Part shown: positions 34,698 through 43,498 of the stretch, one piece after another
Numbering within the stretch: position 1 is the first letter of the stretch
Layout: the number at the start of each line of letters is the position of its first letter
From: JADKAV01 sp963818505
GTDB lineage: Bacteria; Actinomycetota; Actinomycetes; S36-B12; UBA10799
Direction: 5' to 3'
NCBI GenBank assembly: GCA_963818505.1
Contig: CAWFSJ010000006.1
Coordinates: forward strand, 1 to 64,000
DNA length: 64,000 nt
Program-made: the position numbers and the translations under genes
The notes under the pieces: model-generated
Told to the model about the DNA's origin: nothing
The model's input: the letters and a program-made list of their open reading frames with translations, nothing else
Databases searched by the model: none

Positions 34698-35918
34698 ATG
34701 TTCGATGATGTGTGCATGAGGGATTTCGGAACCGCGCCACCCGGACCGGTGGCAGACCTCGGCGATCTACTCGCCGAACTGGGGGAACTGGCCGACTTGG
34801 ACCTGGCCGATGCCCTGGAAGATGCTGAATGCTTGCTGCGTCACGCCCACGCCGTGCGGGCGGCAGTGGTGATGTCGGTCCAGGACCGGGTGGAGGCGAT
34901 GGGATACCGGCTGTCCGGGGCCACGCAGACCGTCGCCGCGATCACGGTGACCTCCAGCCGTTCAGCCAGTCACCTGATGGACGCCAGCACGTCAGTGTGC
35001 ACGAGACCGAAGGTCTGGACGGCACTGGCCAACGGCCGCATCGACGCCACTCGGGCCCGGCTGATAGCCGATGCCCTCGAGGGCGTTCCCGACCCGGATC
35101 GCGAACAGATGGAAGCCCGGGCCATCGAGTACGCGTCTGAGCACACCGCCTACCAGACACGGCGGCACCTGACGAGGCTCTTGGTGGACTACCGTCCCGA
35201 TCTGGCCATCGAGGAGCAGGAGAAGCAGAAGGCCAAAGCGTGGGACCGGCGCTACCTGGCTATCGAACCGCGCGAGCACGGGATGGCTGACCTGCACGGC
35301 TATCTGCCTTCGGGCACCGCACACATCCTGCTGAGCGCGTTGGACGACCTGGCGCGGACCTACGCCGACGGGCGCAGTCTGGACCAGAAACGGGTCGACG
35401 CGCTGACCGAGATCCTGGCCAGGAACATCCGACTGCTCGTCAACGTCGATGTCGTGATCTCCGCCGAGACCCTGGCTGCCCTGCAGGAGAGCGGTGCGAG
35501 CGTCGAGGGGTTCGGAGCAGTCGACGCGGAGCACGCCCGCGCGCTGGCTCTGAGCCGGGACGCACGCTGGAGGCGACTGGTGACCGATCCTGTCACCGGA
35601 ACCCTGACGGACATGTCGACCAAGAGCTACCGGATTCCTGATGCGATGAAGCGCGCGGTTCGTGCCCGCGACCGCCGGTGCCGCTTCCCCGGATGCAGCA
35701 CCAGCGCGAAGCACACCGATACCGACCACGTCACCGCCTGGCCGGCTGGAGGCACGGATCCCTCGAACCTGGCACCCGGCTGCCGGAGCCACCACCGGGT
35801 GAAGACCCACTCAGGATGGATGTGCCGGAACAACACGGATGGTTCGATGACCTGGACCAGCCCGCTCGGCACTGAGCACAAGACCTACCCGTGGAACTAC
35901 AACGAGCCGGCGTACTGA
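34698..35918 (+). CDS. DUF222 and HNH endonuclease domain protein
   Basis: A 406-residue protein of the actinobacterial 13E12/DUF222 type, with a helical DUF222 region (about 20-310) and a C-terminal HNH nuclease domain. The latter reads RDRRCRFPGCSTSAKHTDTDHVTAWPAGGTDPSNLAPGCRSHHRVKTHSGW, with metal-binding Cys and His residues intact. Such genes are often present in many copies per genome and may be remnants or relatives of selfish elements; the cellular function is unknown. The start at ATG 34698 lies 24 bases after the monooxygenase stop. Its end overlaps the convergent amidohydrolase gene by 22 bp. Confidence 0.9.
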   Translation: MFDDVCMRDFGTAPPGPVADLGDLLAELGELADLDLADALEDAECLLRHAHAVRAAVVMSVQDRVEAMGYRLSGATQTVAAITVTSSRSASHLMDASTSVCTRPKVWTALANGRIDATRARLIADALEGVPDPDREQMEARAIEYASEHTAYQTRRHLTRLLVDYRPDLAIEEQEKQKAKAWDRRYLAIEPREHGMADLHGYLPSGTAHILLSALDDLARTYADGRSLDQKRVDALTEILARNIRLLVNVDVVISAETLAALQESGASVEGFGAVDAEHARALALSRDARWRRLVTDPVTGTLTDMSTKSYRIPDAMKRAVRARDRRCRFPGCSTSAKHTDTDHVTAWPAGGTDPSNLAPGCRSHHRVKTHSGWMCRNNTDGSMTWTSPLGTEHKTYPWNYNEPAY

Positions 35919-36787
35919 GCCGGGCCCAACAGCCGGGACGCAGCTCCCCACAGCACCTCGGGCATGTCGAGCCCGGCGTCCAGAAGCACTTGAACCTGAT
36001 GAGCGAACGGGTAGGGGATGTTGGGGAAGTCGGATCCGAACAGGACCTTGCCCTGCGATGAGAGCTCGCACAGGGCAGGAAGAAGGTCGGGCGGAAACGG
36101 CGCCATCCCTTGCATGAAGTCGGTCAGACCCATGGTGGTGTCCAGCCAGGTTCTCGGCCGCCCCTTCGTCATGCCCACGAATGCCTCGAACTCGTCGGCC
36201 CCAAGGTGGGCGATGATCGCGTTGAGTTGGGGATGCCGGGCAAGGACCTCACCGATCGGTCCAGATCCGGTGAACCTACCCGGCAGTGGTGCGGATCCGC
36301 AATGGACCAGCACCGGGACACCTGCGTCGGCGATCTGGCCCCAGACGTCGTCCAGCAGCGCGTCGCGCGGGTCGAAGTCACCTACCTGCAGGTGCAGCTT
36401 GAACAGTCGCGCCCCACGCTGCAGACAATCGGCCACGTACTGGGCAGCAGTCGGCTCGGGATAGAACGTCGCGGTCGGGATACAGCCGGGCACTTCGGCT
36501 GCGAAGTCCAACGCCCACCGCGAGAGCCAGGCAGCCATGTCCGGTTTGTGTGCGTAGACCAGGGCGGTGAACCGGAGCACACCCATGCGCCGCAGGTGTG
36601 CGATGCGTTCGTGGTCGCTCCAGCGGTACTCGATCGGCCAGTCCACACCGTAGTTGTGGGCCGCTTCGTCGAAGTAACGCCATACGGCGCTCATCACTGG
36701 GGCGGGGAGGAAGTGGGTGTGGACATCGATGATGCCCGGGATGCCGAGCTCCTGCCACAGAGCAGGCAAGTCGTTGTCAGCGAGCAC
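35897..36787 (-). CDS. Amidohydrolase-2 family metal-dependent hydrolase
   Basis: A 296-residue TIM-barrel hydrolase related to the ACMSD-like amidohydrolase-2 family. Metal-site features are IDVHTHFLP (HxH), FKLHLQVGDF, VLVHCGSAP, IIAHLGADEF and LFGSDFPNIPYP. It could act as a decarboxylase or hydrolase on a ring or lactone substrate; this is not resolved. GTG 36787 is the best start, since any further extension runs through smpB; the two overlap by 11 bp and so are translationally linked. No other catabolic gene is near. Confidence 0.83.
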   Translation of the reverse strand: MLADNDLPALWQELGIPGIIDVHTHFLPAPVMSAVWRYFDEAAHNYGVDWPIEYRWSDHERIAHLRRMGVLRFTALVYAHKPDMAAWLSRWALDFAAEVPGCIPTATFYPEPTAAQYVADCLQRGARLFKLHLQVGDFDPRDALLDDVWGQIADAGVPVLVHCGSAPLPGRFTGSGPIGEVLARHPQLNAIIAHLGADEFEAFVGMTKGRPRTWLDTTMGLTDFMQGMAPFPPDLLPALCELSSQGKVLFGSDFPNIPYPFAHQVQVLLDAGLDMPEVLWGAASRLLGPAQYAGSL

Positions 36788-37253
36788 TGCGCCGGGCCGC
36801 TGCCACCGCCCGCTCAGCGTCACGCTTGGCCTCACGCGCGGCGATGTCCTGGCGCTTGTCGTGACTCTTCTTGCCCCGGCCCAGACCGATCTCGACCTTG
36901 GCCTTGCCGTCCTTGAAGTACAGCTTCATAGGCACCAGAGTCAGGCCACTCTGCTTGGTCTTACCGATCAACCGGTTGATCTCATGGGCGTGGAGGAGCA
37001 ACTTGCGCGGTCGGCGGGGATCGTGGTTGGTCCACGTTCCTTGGTCGTATTCGGGGATGTGCACACCCATCAGCCAGACCTCCCCGTCGCGCACCTCGGC
37101 GTAACCATCGACCAGCGACGCCCGGCCAGCCCGCAGGGACTTGACCTCGGTTCCCTGCAGGACCATCCCGGCCTCCCAGGTGTCCTCGATCGCATAGTCG
37201 TGGCGGGCGCGGCGGTTCATCGCGATGACCTTCTGGCCGGTTTCCTTCACCAC
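36777..37253 (-). CDS. smpB: SsrA-binding protein SmpB
   Basis: A 158-residue RNA-binding protein that delivers tmRNA to stalled ribosomes. Typical segments are NRRARHDYAIEDTWEAGMVLQGTEVKSLRAG, GEVWLMGVHIPEY, RPRKLLLHAHEI and the basic C-terminal tail GRGKKSHDKRQDIAAREAKRD that forms a helix in the mRNA path. GTG 37253 begins one base from the stop of the M23 gene. The cluster prfB-ftsE-ftsX-M23-smpB is conserved in actinobacteria, and its partner ssrA lies 3.7 kb away. Confidence 0.97.
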   Translation of the reverse strand: MVKETGQKVIAMNRRARHDYAIEDTWEAGMVLQGTEVKSLRAGRASLVDGYAEVRDGEVWLMGVHIPEYDQGTWTNHDPRRPRKLLLHAHEINRLIGKTKQSGLTLVPMKLYFKDGKAKVEIGLGRGKKSHDKRQDIAAREAKRDAERAVAAARRSAR

Positions 37254-37254
37254 A

Positions 37255-38505
37255 TCAGCACCGTACGGGAACCTTGGCTGCGCCGAACCAGCCCATCGGG
37301 TCGTAAGGGGTGCCGTTGACGTGCACCTCGAAGTGCAGGTGCGGGCCCGTGACCCACCCGGTGGCGCCGACCCGCCCGATCAGCTGGCCCTGCTTGACCT
37401 TCTGGCCGGCGGAGACCAGCGCCGCGGACTGGTGCGCGTACATCGTCGAGATGCCCGACCCATGCTGAATCAGAGTGTGCAGTCCGTAAGGTCCACCGTT
37501 CTCCACCGAGACGACAACGCCGTTCGCGGCTGAGTAGATCGGGGCGCCCTGACCGGCACCGATGTCGGTGCCGGTGTGACATGACCTGTATCCGTACACG
37601 GGGTGGATGCGCGGACCGACGTTCTGCACGACCGAAGCGCCCGGTGTCGGCCAGGCCAAGCCGTCGGCGCCGATGTTGATGGGCACGCCGGCTTGGCCTT
37701 GCGAAGCCTTCGCCGCAGCCGCCCGGGCGATGGCCGCGATTCTCGCCTGCTCCGCCTTGTACTGCCGGTACTGCTTCTTGACCGCGTCGCGCCGCTCTCT
37801 GGCGTCGCGCAACGCAGAGGCACGGGAGGCCACGAGTTCGTCGATCTTGGCCTTGGCCGCGTCCGCCCTCGCCTTCGCCTTGGCTGCTTCGTCGACCAGC
37901 GCCTGCGCCTCACCTTGGGCCTGCTCTGCCTCATCCTCCAGCGTCTTGAGGCTGGCCAGGCGGATGTTCAACTGAGCCTTAGCCGCGTCGAGGTCTGAGA
38001 GGGTGTTGTTGTTGCCCTGCGCGATCGAACGCAGGGTCTCCATGCGGGAGGCGAAGTCACCGGGGTCGCTGGAGTCCAGCAGGATCTCGACCTCGGACAT
38101 GGCCCCACCCTGGGTGTAGACCTGCCGGGCCATCTGGCCGATCCGCTGCTCAAGGAACGCGATCTGCTGTTCGGTCTCAGCGATCTGCTGCTTGGCCTGC
38201 GCGACTTTCGCGATCGCCACAGCAACCTTGCGGTCGGCAGCGGCCTTGCGCTCCTGCGCCGCCGTCAACTCGGCTTGCGCCTCTGCCAACTCCTTGCGCG
38301 CTGCTGGCAACTGCTCCTGTGCGACATCGAGTTTGTCGATCGCCGCGGCGACCTTCTTGTCCGCAGAGGCGAGATCGTCCTGTGCGTTTTCGACCTGCTG
38401 GTTTATGTCATCGGCGTGGACCGGCAGGACCACCGAGCCCAGTCCCAGCCCAACGACCATCGACGCGGCTACGAAACGAGCCCCGCGTGATGATCTATTG
38501 GACAT
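37255..38505 (-). CDS. Coiled-coil M23 (LytM) peptidase, FtsEX-associated
   Basis: A 416-residue exported protein. The ATG at 38505 has AGGAG ten bases upstream; the ATG at 38514 is too close to that site. After a signal peptide (ending VHADD) comes a long coiled coil (about 35-250, rich in Ala, Lys, Glu), then a LytM domain with HTGTDIGAGQGAPIYSA and TGPHLHFEV, so the zinc ligands H, D and HxH are all present. Such EnvC/RipC-like hydrolases are activated by FtsEX to cut septal peptidoglycan; the position right after ftsX fits that role. Family and place are clear; direct FtsX contact is inferred. Confidence 0.9.
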   Translation of the reverse strand: MSNRSSRGARFVAASMVVGLGLGSVVLPVHADDINQQVENAQDDLASADKKVAAAIDKLDVAQEQLPAARKELAEAQAELTAAQERKAAADRKVAVAIAKVAQAKQQIAETEQQIAFLEQRIGQMARQVYTQGGAMSEVEILLDSSDPGDFASRMETLRSIAQGNNNTLSDLDAAKAQLNIRLASLKTLEDEAEQAQGEAQALVDEAAKAKARADAAKAKIDELVASRASALRDARERRDAVKKQYRQYKAEQARIAAIARAAAAKASQGQAGVPINIGADGLAWPTPGASVVQNVGPRIHPVYGYRSCHTGTDIGAGQGAPIYSAANGVVVSVENGGPYGLHTLIQHGSGISTMYAHQSAALVSAGQKVKQGQLIGRVGATGWVTGPHLHFEVHVNGTPYDPMGWFGAAKVPVRC

Positions 38506-38532
38506 TCTGGACATGCTCCTCCAAGGGTACCT

Positions 38533-39441
38533 TCACACCTTCAGATATCGGCGCAATGTGAGCGCGGCTGCAATGGCAGCGATGAGGATTCCGGTGAAGA
38601 ACACCACAGGCAGGATCAGGATGACCTGGTCCCACGACACGAAAGCCGTGAACTGGTACGACGGTGCCAACACCTTATCGATCAAGAAGATCTTCGTTGC
38701 CACGATCGCGCCGACTGCGATCAGTCCGCCCACAGCTGCGGAGAACGCAGCCTCCAGCAGGAACGGCATCCTGATCATGAAGTTGCTGGCACCCACCAGC
38801 CGCATGATCCCGACCTCACGACGACGCGCGTGTGCCGCAACCCTGATCGTGTTGATCACAAGCAGGGCGGTGACCAGCAACATCGCCACCGCAACGGACA
38901 GTGCGATCACCTGCAACCCGTTGAGTAATCGGAAGAACCGGTCCAGCAACTGGCGTTGATCCTGGACCTGTTCGACACCTGGTCGACCCGCGAACGCGGC
39001 CGCGATGACCTCGTACTTGGTCGGATCGGACAACTTCACCCGGAAGGACTCAGGCAGGGCATCAGGTGTGACGTTCTGCGCGATCGGGGAGTCGGCGAAC
39101 TGCTCCATGAAGTGCTGGTAGGCCTCTTCCTTGGACTCGTAGTAGATGTCCTGGACCAGCGGGCGCAGTGCGTTCAGTTCCTGCTCGATCTCAGCCCGGA
39201 CCTCCGGGGTGACCGCCCCCAACGAACAGGCTGGCGCCGACGAGTTCGCCCCGCACAGGAAGATCGACACCTCAACGCGGTCGTACCAGAAGTCCTTCAT
39301 GGAATCGACCTGCGCTCGAACGAGCAGCCCAGCACCGAACAGCGTCAAGGAGACAGCGACCGTGATGATCACGGCGAACGTCATCGTGAGGTTGCGGCGC
39401 AGCCCTTGGAATGTCTCGCTGAGAATGAATCGAAGTTTCAC
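38533..39441 (-). CDS. ftsX: Cell division protein FtsX
   Basis: The 302-residue membrane partner of FtsE. It starts at GTG 39441, overlapping the ftsE stop (GTGA); a much longer open frame to 39918 lies in another frame of ftsE and is rejected. One helix near the N-terminus (MTFAVIITVAVSLTLFGAGLLV) is followed by an extracellular loop of about 140 residues, then three helices near the C-terminus. HARRREVGIMRLVGASNFMIRMPFLLEA is the conserved FtsX segment. The loop carries two cysteines (LCGANSSAPACSLG), probably disulfide-bonded. It transmits ATP-driven changes to the outer-face hydrolase. Confidence 0.95.
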   Translation of the reverse strand: MKLRFILSETFQGLRRNLTMTFAVIITVAVSLTLFGAGLLVRAQVDSMKDFWYDRVEVSIFLCGANSSAPACSLGAVTPEVRAEIEQELNALRPLVQDIYYESKEEAYQHFMEQFADSPIAQNVTPDALPESFRVKLSDPTKYEVIAAAFAGRPGVEQVQDQRQLLDRFFRLLNGLQVIALSVAVAMLLVTALLVINTIRVAAHARRREVGIMRLVGASNFMIRMPFLLEAAFSAAVGGLIAVGAIVATKIFLIDKVLAPSYQFTAFVSWDQVILILPVVFFTGILIAAIAAALTLRRYLKV

Positions 39442-40133
39442 GGCTGATGGTCCTGCCCGTACACACCGCGCGCCTCGTCGCGGACCATGACACCGGCGTC
39501 GAGTTCGATCACACGCTTGCGCATCTGGTCGACGATGGCGGCGTCGTGCGTGGCCATGATCACCGTGGTGCCCACCCGGTTGATCCGGTCGAGCAGCTTC
39601 ATGATCCCGACGCTCGTCGCCGGATCCAAGTTGCCCGTTGGCTCGTCGGCCAGCAGCAGCGCCGGACGGTTGACGAAGGCGCGCGCGATGGCAACCCGCT
39701 GCTGCTCGCCACCCGAGAGCTGATCCGGGAAGCGGCCCATCTTGTCGGCCAAACCGACGAGGTCGAGGACCTCGGGGACCGACCGCTCGATGACGGAGTT
39801 CTTGCGTCCGAGCACCTGCAACGTGAAGGCGACGTTCTGGTAGACCGTCTTGTTCTGCAGAAGCCGGAAGTCCTGGAAGACCGCCCCCATACTCCGGCGC
39901 AGTTGCGGCACCTTCCATCGCGAGAGCCGGCCCACATCACGGCCTGCCACCACGACACGGCCAACTGTGGGCTTCTCCTCACGCAGGATCAGCCGCAGGA
40001 AGGTGGACTTCCCGGAACCGGACGTCCCCACCAGGAAGACGAACTCGCCGGGATCGACATGCATGGAGATGTCTTGGAGCGCTGGGCGGTTGCGCTTGTC
40101 GTAGCGCTTGGTCACGCGCTCGAAGGTGATCAA
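39438..40133 (-). CDS. ftsE: Cell division ATP-binding protein FtsE
   Basis: A 231-residue ABC ATPase. Walker A is VGTSGSGKST, the signature is LSGGEQQRVAIARAF and Walker B is LLLADEPTG. The start is placed at TTG 40133 (MITFERVTKRYDK), which matches the usual FtsE N-terminus and follows a GGTGGGG; an upstream TTG at 40169 would add 12 unusual residues. It drives FtsX in septal wall remodelling. It shares a likely operon with prfB (93 bp upstream), ftsX, the M23 peptidase and smpB. Confidence 0.95.
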   Translation of the reverse strand: MITFERVTKRYDKRNRPALQDISMHVDPGEFVFLVGTSGSGKSTFLRLILREEKPTVGRVVVAGRDVGRLSRWKVPQLRRSMGAVFQDFRLLQNKTVYQNVAFTLQVLGRKNSVIERSVPEVLDLVGLADKMGRFPDQLSGGEQQRVAIARAFVNRPALLLADEPTGNLDPATSVGIMKLLDRINRVGTTVIMATHDAAIVDQMRKRVIELDAGVMVRDEARGVYGQDHQP

Positions 40134-40226
40134 TTGTCCCCACCTGGTGTATTGGCCCTGACTGCACAAGTCTAGGCACGGCTGGTCACAACGCCGGTCA
40201 GGATCGCCGTAAGCAGAAGGTCAGAA

Positions 40227-41339
40227 TCAGTTCGGTGACTGCTGCTGGCGGCGCCACCGGATACCCGCCTCGACGAACTCATCGATCTCGCCGTCGAGAA
40301 CCGCCGCGGTGTTGCCGGTCTCGACCTCGGTCCGAAGGTCCTTGACCATTTGGTACGGGTGCAGCACGTAGGAGCGCATCTGGTTGCCCCACGAACCCGA
40401 GGAGTCCCCCTTGAGGGCATCCATCTTGGCCTGCTCCTGCTGACGCTGACGTTCGAGCAGTTTGGCTTGCAGCACCGCCATCGCCGTGGCCTTGTTCTGC
40501 AACTGCGAGCGCTCGTTCTGACAACTCACGACGATCCCCGTGGGCAGGTGGGTCAGGCGCACCGCGGAGTCCGTGGTGTTGACGCCCTGACCGCCCGGGC
40601 CCGAAGACCGGTAGACGTCCACCCTCAGTTCGTCCTCGGGGATCTCGATGCTCTCGGTCTTCTCGACCACGGGGATGACCTCGACCTCGGCGAAGGAGGT
40701 CTGGCGACGACCCTGGTTGTCGAAGGGGCTGATCCGCACGAGCCGGTGAGTCCCCTGTTCCACGCTGAGCGTCCCGTAGGCGAACGGCGCCTTGACCGCG
40801 AAGGTCGCGGACTTGATACCGGCCTCCTCGGCGTAGGAGGTCTCGTAGACCTCCACCGACCAGCCATGGCGCTCGCAGTAGCGCCCGTACATGCGCAGCA
40901 GCATCTCGGCCCAATCGGCCGCGTCGACCCCACCGGCCCCGGAGCGGATCGAAACCAGCGCCTCGCGTTCGTCGTACTCACCGGACAGCAGGGTCCTGAC
41001 CTCGAACTCGGTGATCTCGGCGTGCAGAGATGCCAGCTCGCGCTGAGCCTCTTCCATCGCGCTCGCGTCGTCTTCGGCCTGGGCCAGTTCGACCAGGATC
41101 GGTAGGTCGTCCACACGCTGACGCAGGACCATGACCTTGCGCCGCTCCTGCTGCAGGTACGACAACCTCGAGGTGATCACCTGCGCCTGCTCCGGGTCGT
41201 CCCAGAGGTTCGGTGCCGAAGCCTGCTGCTCGAGATCTGAGATATCAACCTCGAGCCGGGGAACATCGATGACCGCCTCGATCTGCTGCAGCACAGCGTC
41301 GATGGCGGCTATCTGTTCAGCAATGTCAAGGTCGGCCAC
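40227..41339 (-). CDS. prfB: Peptide chain release factor 2
   Basis: A 370-residue factor that reads UGA and UAA stops. The stop-recognition tripeptide SPF is at residues 204-206 and the catalytic GGQ at 249-251. The N-terminal frame is uninterrupted (MADLDIAEQIAAIDAVLQQIEAVIDV), so there is no autoregulatory +1 frameshift at an internal UGA as in Escherichia coli. The start codon is GTG 41339. This is the usual position of prfB ahead of ftsE-ftsX in actinobacteria. Confidence 0.97.
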   Translation of the reverse strand: MADLDIAEQIAAIDAVLQQIEAVIDVPRLEVDISDLEQQASAPNLWDDPEQAQVITSRLSYLQQERRKVMVLRQRVDDLPILVELAQAEDDASAMEEAQRELASLHAEITEFEVRTLLSGEYDEREALVSIRSGAGGVDAADWAEMLLRMYGRYCERHGWSVEVYETSYAEEAGIKSATFAVKAPFAYGTLSVEQGTHRLVRISPFDNQGRRQTSFAEVEVIPVVEKTESIEIPEDELRVDVYRSSGPGGQGVNTTDSAVRLTHLPTGIVVSCQNERSQLQNKATAMAVLQAKLLERQRQQEQAKMDALKGDSSGSWGNQMRSYVLHPYQMVKDLRTEVETGNTAAVLDGEIDEFVEAGIRWRRQQQSPN

Positions 41340-41363
41340 CTTCGTAGGGTAACCGTGGCCGCC

Positions 41364-41759
41364 CTACCAGTTGGCGACGTGCCTCTCCTGCTTGTCCTTG
41401 AACGCACCCACCAGGATCATGATGAAGTCGATCAGCGTGCCGATCCCGAACAGGCCTCCGGTCAACAACCACAGAACGCCGGTGCCGATCTTGCCGACGT
41501 AGAAGCGGTGGATGCCTGCGACAAGGACGAAGCCAAGCGCACACAGCAGCACAGTGGCCAGTCGGGACTTCGGAGAAGCGGGGCGACCTTCGGAGTCGAG
41601 CATGGGCTTCCCGTCCGGGTAAAGGGGCACACCTGCCGGTGCCGATTGAACCGGCGCTGGTGCCGGTGCAGAGACAGGGGGCGGGGGCGGGGGCGGAGTC
41701 GAGGGCGGAGAGACGCTACTGCTCTGCGGGTCTGGCTGGGGCTCGGGGCTCTGAGTCAT
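41364..41759 (-). CDS. TM2 domain membrane protein with proline-rich N-terminus
   Basis: A 131-residue protein. Its first 45 residues are rich in Pro, Ser and Gln (including PPPPPPPVSAPAPAPV). The remainder is a TM2 domain: two hydrophobic helices with the conserved GIHRFYVGKIGTGVLWLLTGGLFGIGTLIDFI pattern. The ATG 41759 (MTQSPEPQPD) is preferred over an extension to 41777. Function is unknown; TM2 proteins are common in actinobacteria. It is on the same strand as prfB, 24 bp away, so it could lead that operon. Confidence 0.85.
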   Translation of the reverse strand: MTQSPEPQPDPQSSSVSPPSTPPPPPPPVSAPAPAPVQSAPAGVPLYPDGKPMLDSEGRPASPKSRLATVLLCALGFVLVAGIHRFYVGKIGTGVLWLLTGGLFGIGTLIDFIMILVGAFKDKQERHVANW

Positions 41760-41783
41760 GGGCCATACCCTACCCATTGCAGC

Positions 41784-42839
41784 CTAAAGTGCGAGCAATT
41801 CGGGTTTGGCCGCGAGTTCCTCGGCGATGCGCACGACAGCTGACGCGGCCTTGGGCACCTGGGCGCCGAGGCGGTAGCTGGGGGCGAGCTCGACGGTGAC
41901 GAACCAGCTCGCGGTGTTGCGTGCGGTCCAGCGGCTCATGGTGCCGGGGTACCAGTTCCCGCAGTTCGTGGGCCGGCCCGGCTGCTTCAAGCCGATCAGG
42001 GTGGCCGTGCGCCGGACCCAAAACGCGGAGCGCTGGTCACAGACACTGAGCACCGTGTCCCACGGCTGGTGGAAGCTCAGCGTCCCCGTCGGCTGCAGAC
42101 GCGCAATGAAGCGCATCATCGCCTTGGTCTCGGGTTCACTGCCGGCAGCGCGGCCCGAGCGGTATTGCCGCGCCGACCAGGTCCCCGGGAAGTTGCGGTT
42201 CAGGTCCACCCCTCGGGCGTTGTAGCGGTTGCCCCGCACCGCACCGTCCGGGTTCATGGTCCGGATCGTCCACAGCTGGTAGTCGCTGTCCTCGGCGATC
42301 GTGCGCTTGCGGATCCGGTCGGTGACGCGCAGGCCGGCCGGCTCGCTGCCGTGCATCTGGCCGACTGACAGAAGCACCGTCACGGCCAGGGGGTTGCCCT
42401 GCCGCACCGCCCAGATCTTTCGACCCTGCGCGGAGCGGCCGACGAGCACCCTGGCATTGGGGAAGATCGGCTCTGCGAGCACCGCCCTGAGTCGGATCAG
42501 ACCGCTGGGAATGGAGGGCTCACTGGTGGTGACGCCGTCGGTGGCCGTCACCGTGAAGCTGTAACTGGTCCGGTCGGGCAAGGAGTCGAAGAAGCATGTG
42601 GGAGTAGTCGACGTGCACGTCTGTCCGGAAGGGTCGGCGGTCGCGGTGTACGACGTCGCCCCCGCGACAGGCTCCCAGGAGATGACCAGTCCGGTCCCCG
42701 ACTGCTGGCCGGTGACGTTTGTGGGGGCGACCAGAGCGGCGGGGACAACCACGGGAGCCGGATCGTCGTCGGCGGTGGCCGGAGTCGCACCGGCAGCCAC
42801 CATCGCCATGAGCGTCGCGGGCAGGACCAGTGACTTCAT
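41784..42839 (-). CDS. Secreted M14 zinc carboxypeptidase/amidase with FN3-like domain
   Basis: A 351-residue exported protein starting MKSLVLPATLMAMVAAGATPATA. A fibronectin-III-like domain (about 40-120, PTNVTGQQSGTGLVISWEPVAGATSYT) comes before the M14 domain. Zinc-site residues occur in GQMHGSEPAG (HxxE) and LSFHQPW; GVDLNRNFPG is the substrate-binding Asn-Arg pair, and VELAP holds the general-base glutamate. The MpaA-like arrangement suggests removal of peptides or diaminopimelate from murein peptides. A longer frame from 42875 adds a region without a signal. It is divergent from the AlkB-like gene. Confidence 0.82.
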   Translation of the reverse strand: MKSLVLPATLMAMVAAGATPATADDDPAPVVVPAALVAPTNVTGQQSGTGLVISWEPVAGATSYTATADPSGQTCTSTTPTCFFDSLPDRTSYSFTVTATDGVTTSEPSIPSGLIRLRAVLAEPIFPNARVLVGRSAQGRKIWAVRQGNPLAVTVLLSVGQMHGSEPAGLRVTDRIRKRTIAEDSDYQLWTIRTMNPDGAVRGNRYNARGVDLNRNFPGTWSARQYRSGRAAGSEPETKAMMRFIARLQPTGTLSFHQPWDTVLSVCDQRSAFWVRRTATLIGLKQPGRPTNCGNWYPGTMSRWTARNTASWFVTVELAPSYRLGAQVPKAASAVVRIAEELAAKPELLAL

Positions 42840-42897
42840 CGACCCACCGTACGTCATGGAACTTGATACGTACACCTGTTCGACGTACAGTGGGTGC

Positions 42898-43497
42898 GTG
42901 CAAGCAAGCCTGCGTCTGGACAGTCACAGCGCGGACCCCGCCCGACTGACGTCGTTGCAGCGAACCGACTTGGGCGCCGGAGCCTGGGTGGATCATCTGC
43001 AGGGCTGGGTCAGCGACGACGTCGAGATCTTCGATGTGCTGACCGAACGTGTCCCGTGGCGCAAGGACTCGCGACCGATGTACGACAAAGTCGTGGACGT
43101 GCCGAGGCTCACCGCGTGGTGCCGCAACCCTGCGGCTCTGCCCCACCCCAGCCTGGTGTCCGCGTTCGATGCCTTGAACACCCACTACGGCCCGGAACCG
43201 TTCACGACTGCGGGTTTGTGCTGGTACCGCGACGGGCGCGACAGTGTGGCCTGGCACGGAGACACAATCCGTCACCATCGCAGCCAGACCGTGATCGCCA
43301 TCGTGTCCCTGGGCCAGGCGCGCCCCCTGCAGTTACGTCCCCGCGGCGGGGGTCGCAGCCTGACTTTCAACGTCGGTCACGGCGACCTGTTCGTCATGGG
43401 CGGCACCTGTCAGACGACCTGGGAGCACGCGGTCCCCAAGGTCTCCCACGCGGGCCCGCGCATCAGCGTGCAGTTCCGCCGGGCCGGCGTGGACTGA
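42898..43497 (+). CDS. AlkB-like 2-oxoglutarate/Fe(II) dioxygenase
   Basis: A 199-residue enzyme. The iron-binding HxD is in WHGDTIRHH and the distal His in TTWEHAVPK; RISVQFRR supplies the 2-oxoglutarate-binding arginine. LCWYRDGRDSVAWHGD is typical of the AlkB family, which removes alkyl groups from DNA or RNA bases by oxidation. GTG 42898 is the likely start; the open frame upstream (to 42598) runs antisense to the peptidase gene. Its stop lies one base from the stop of the convergent glutamate dehydrogenase gene. Confidence 0.87.
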   Translation: MQASLRLDSHSADPARLTSLQRTDLGAGAWVDHLQGWVSDDVEIFDVLTERVPWRKDSRPMYDKVVDVPRLTAWCRNPAALPHPSLVSAFDALNTHYGPEPFTTAGLCWYRDGRDSVAWHGDTIRHHRSQTVIAIVSLGQARPLQLRPRGGGRSLTFNVGHGDLFVMGGTCQTTWEHAVPKVSHAGPRISVQFRRAGVD

Positions 43498-43498
43498 A

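Noticed and set aside
39442..39918. 160-codon N-terminal extension of ftsX
   Set aside because: It lies in another frame of ftsE, and the GTG at 39441 overlapping the ftsE stop gives the normal FtsX start.
40227..41339. Programmed frameshift in prfB
   Set aside because: The N-terminal frame is continuous, with no in-frame UGA near codon 26 and no CUU-UGA slippery site.
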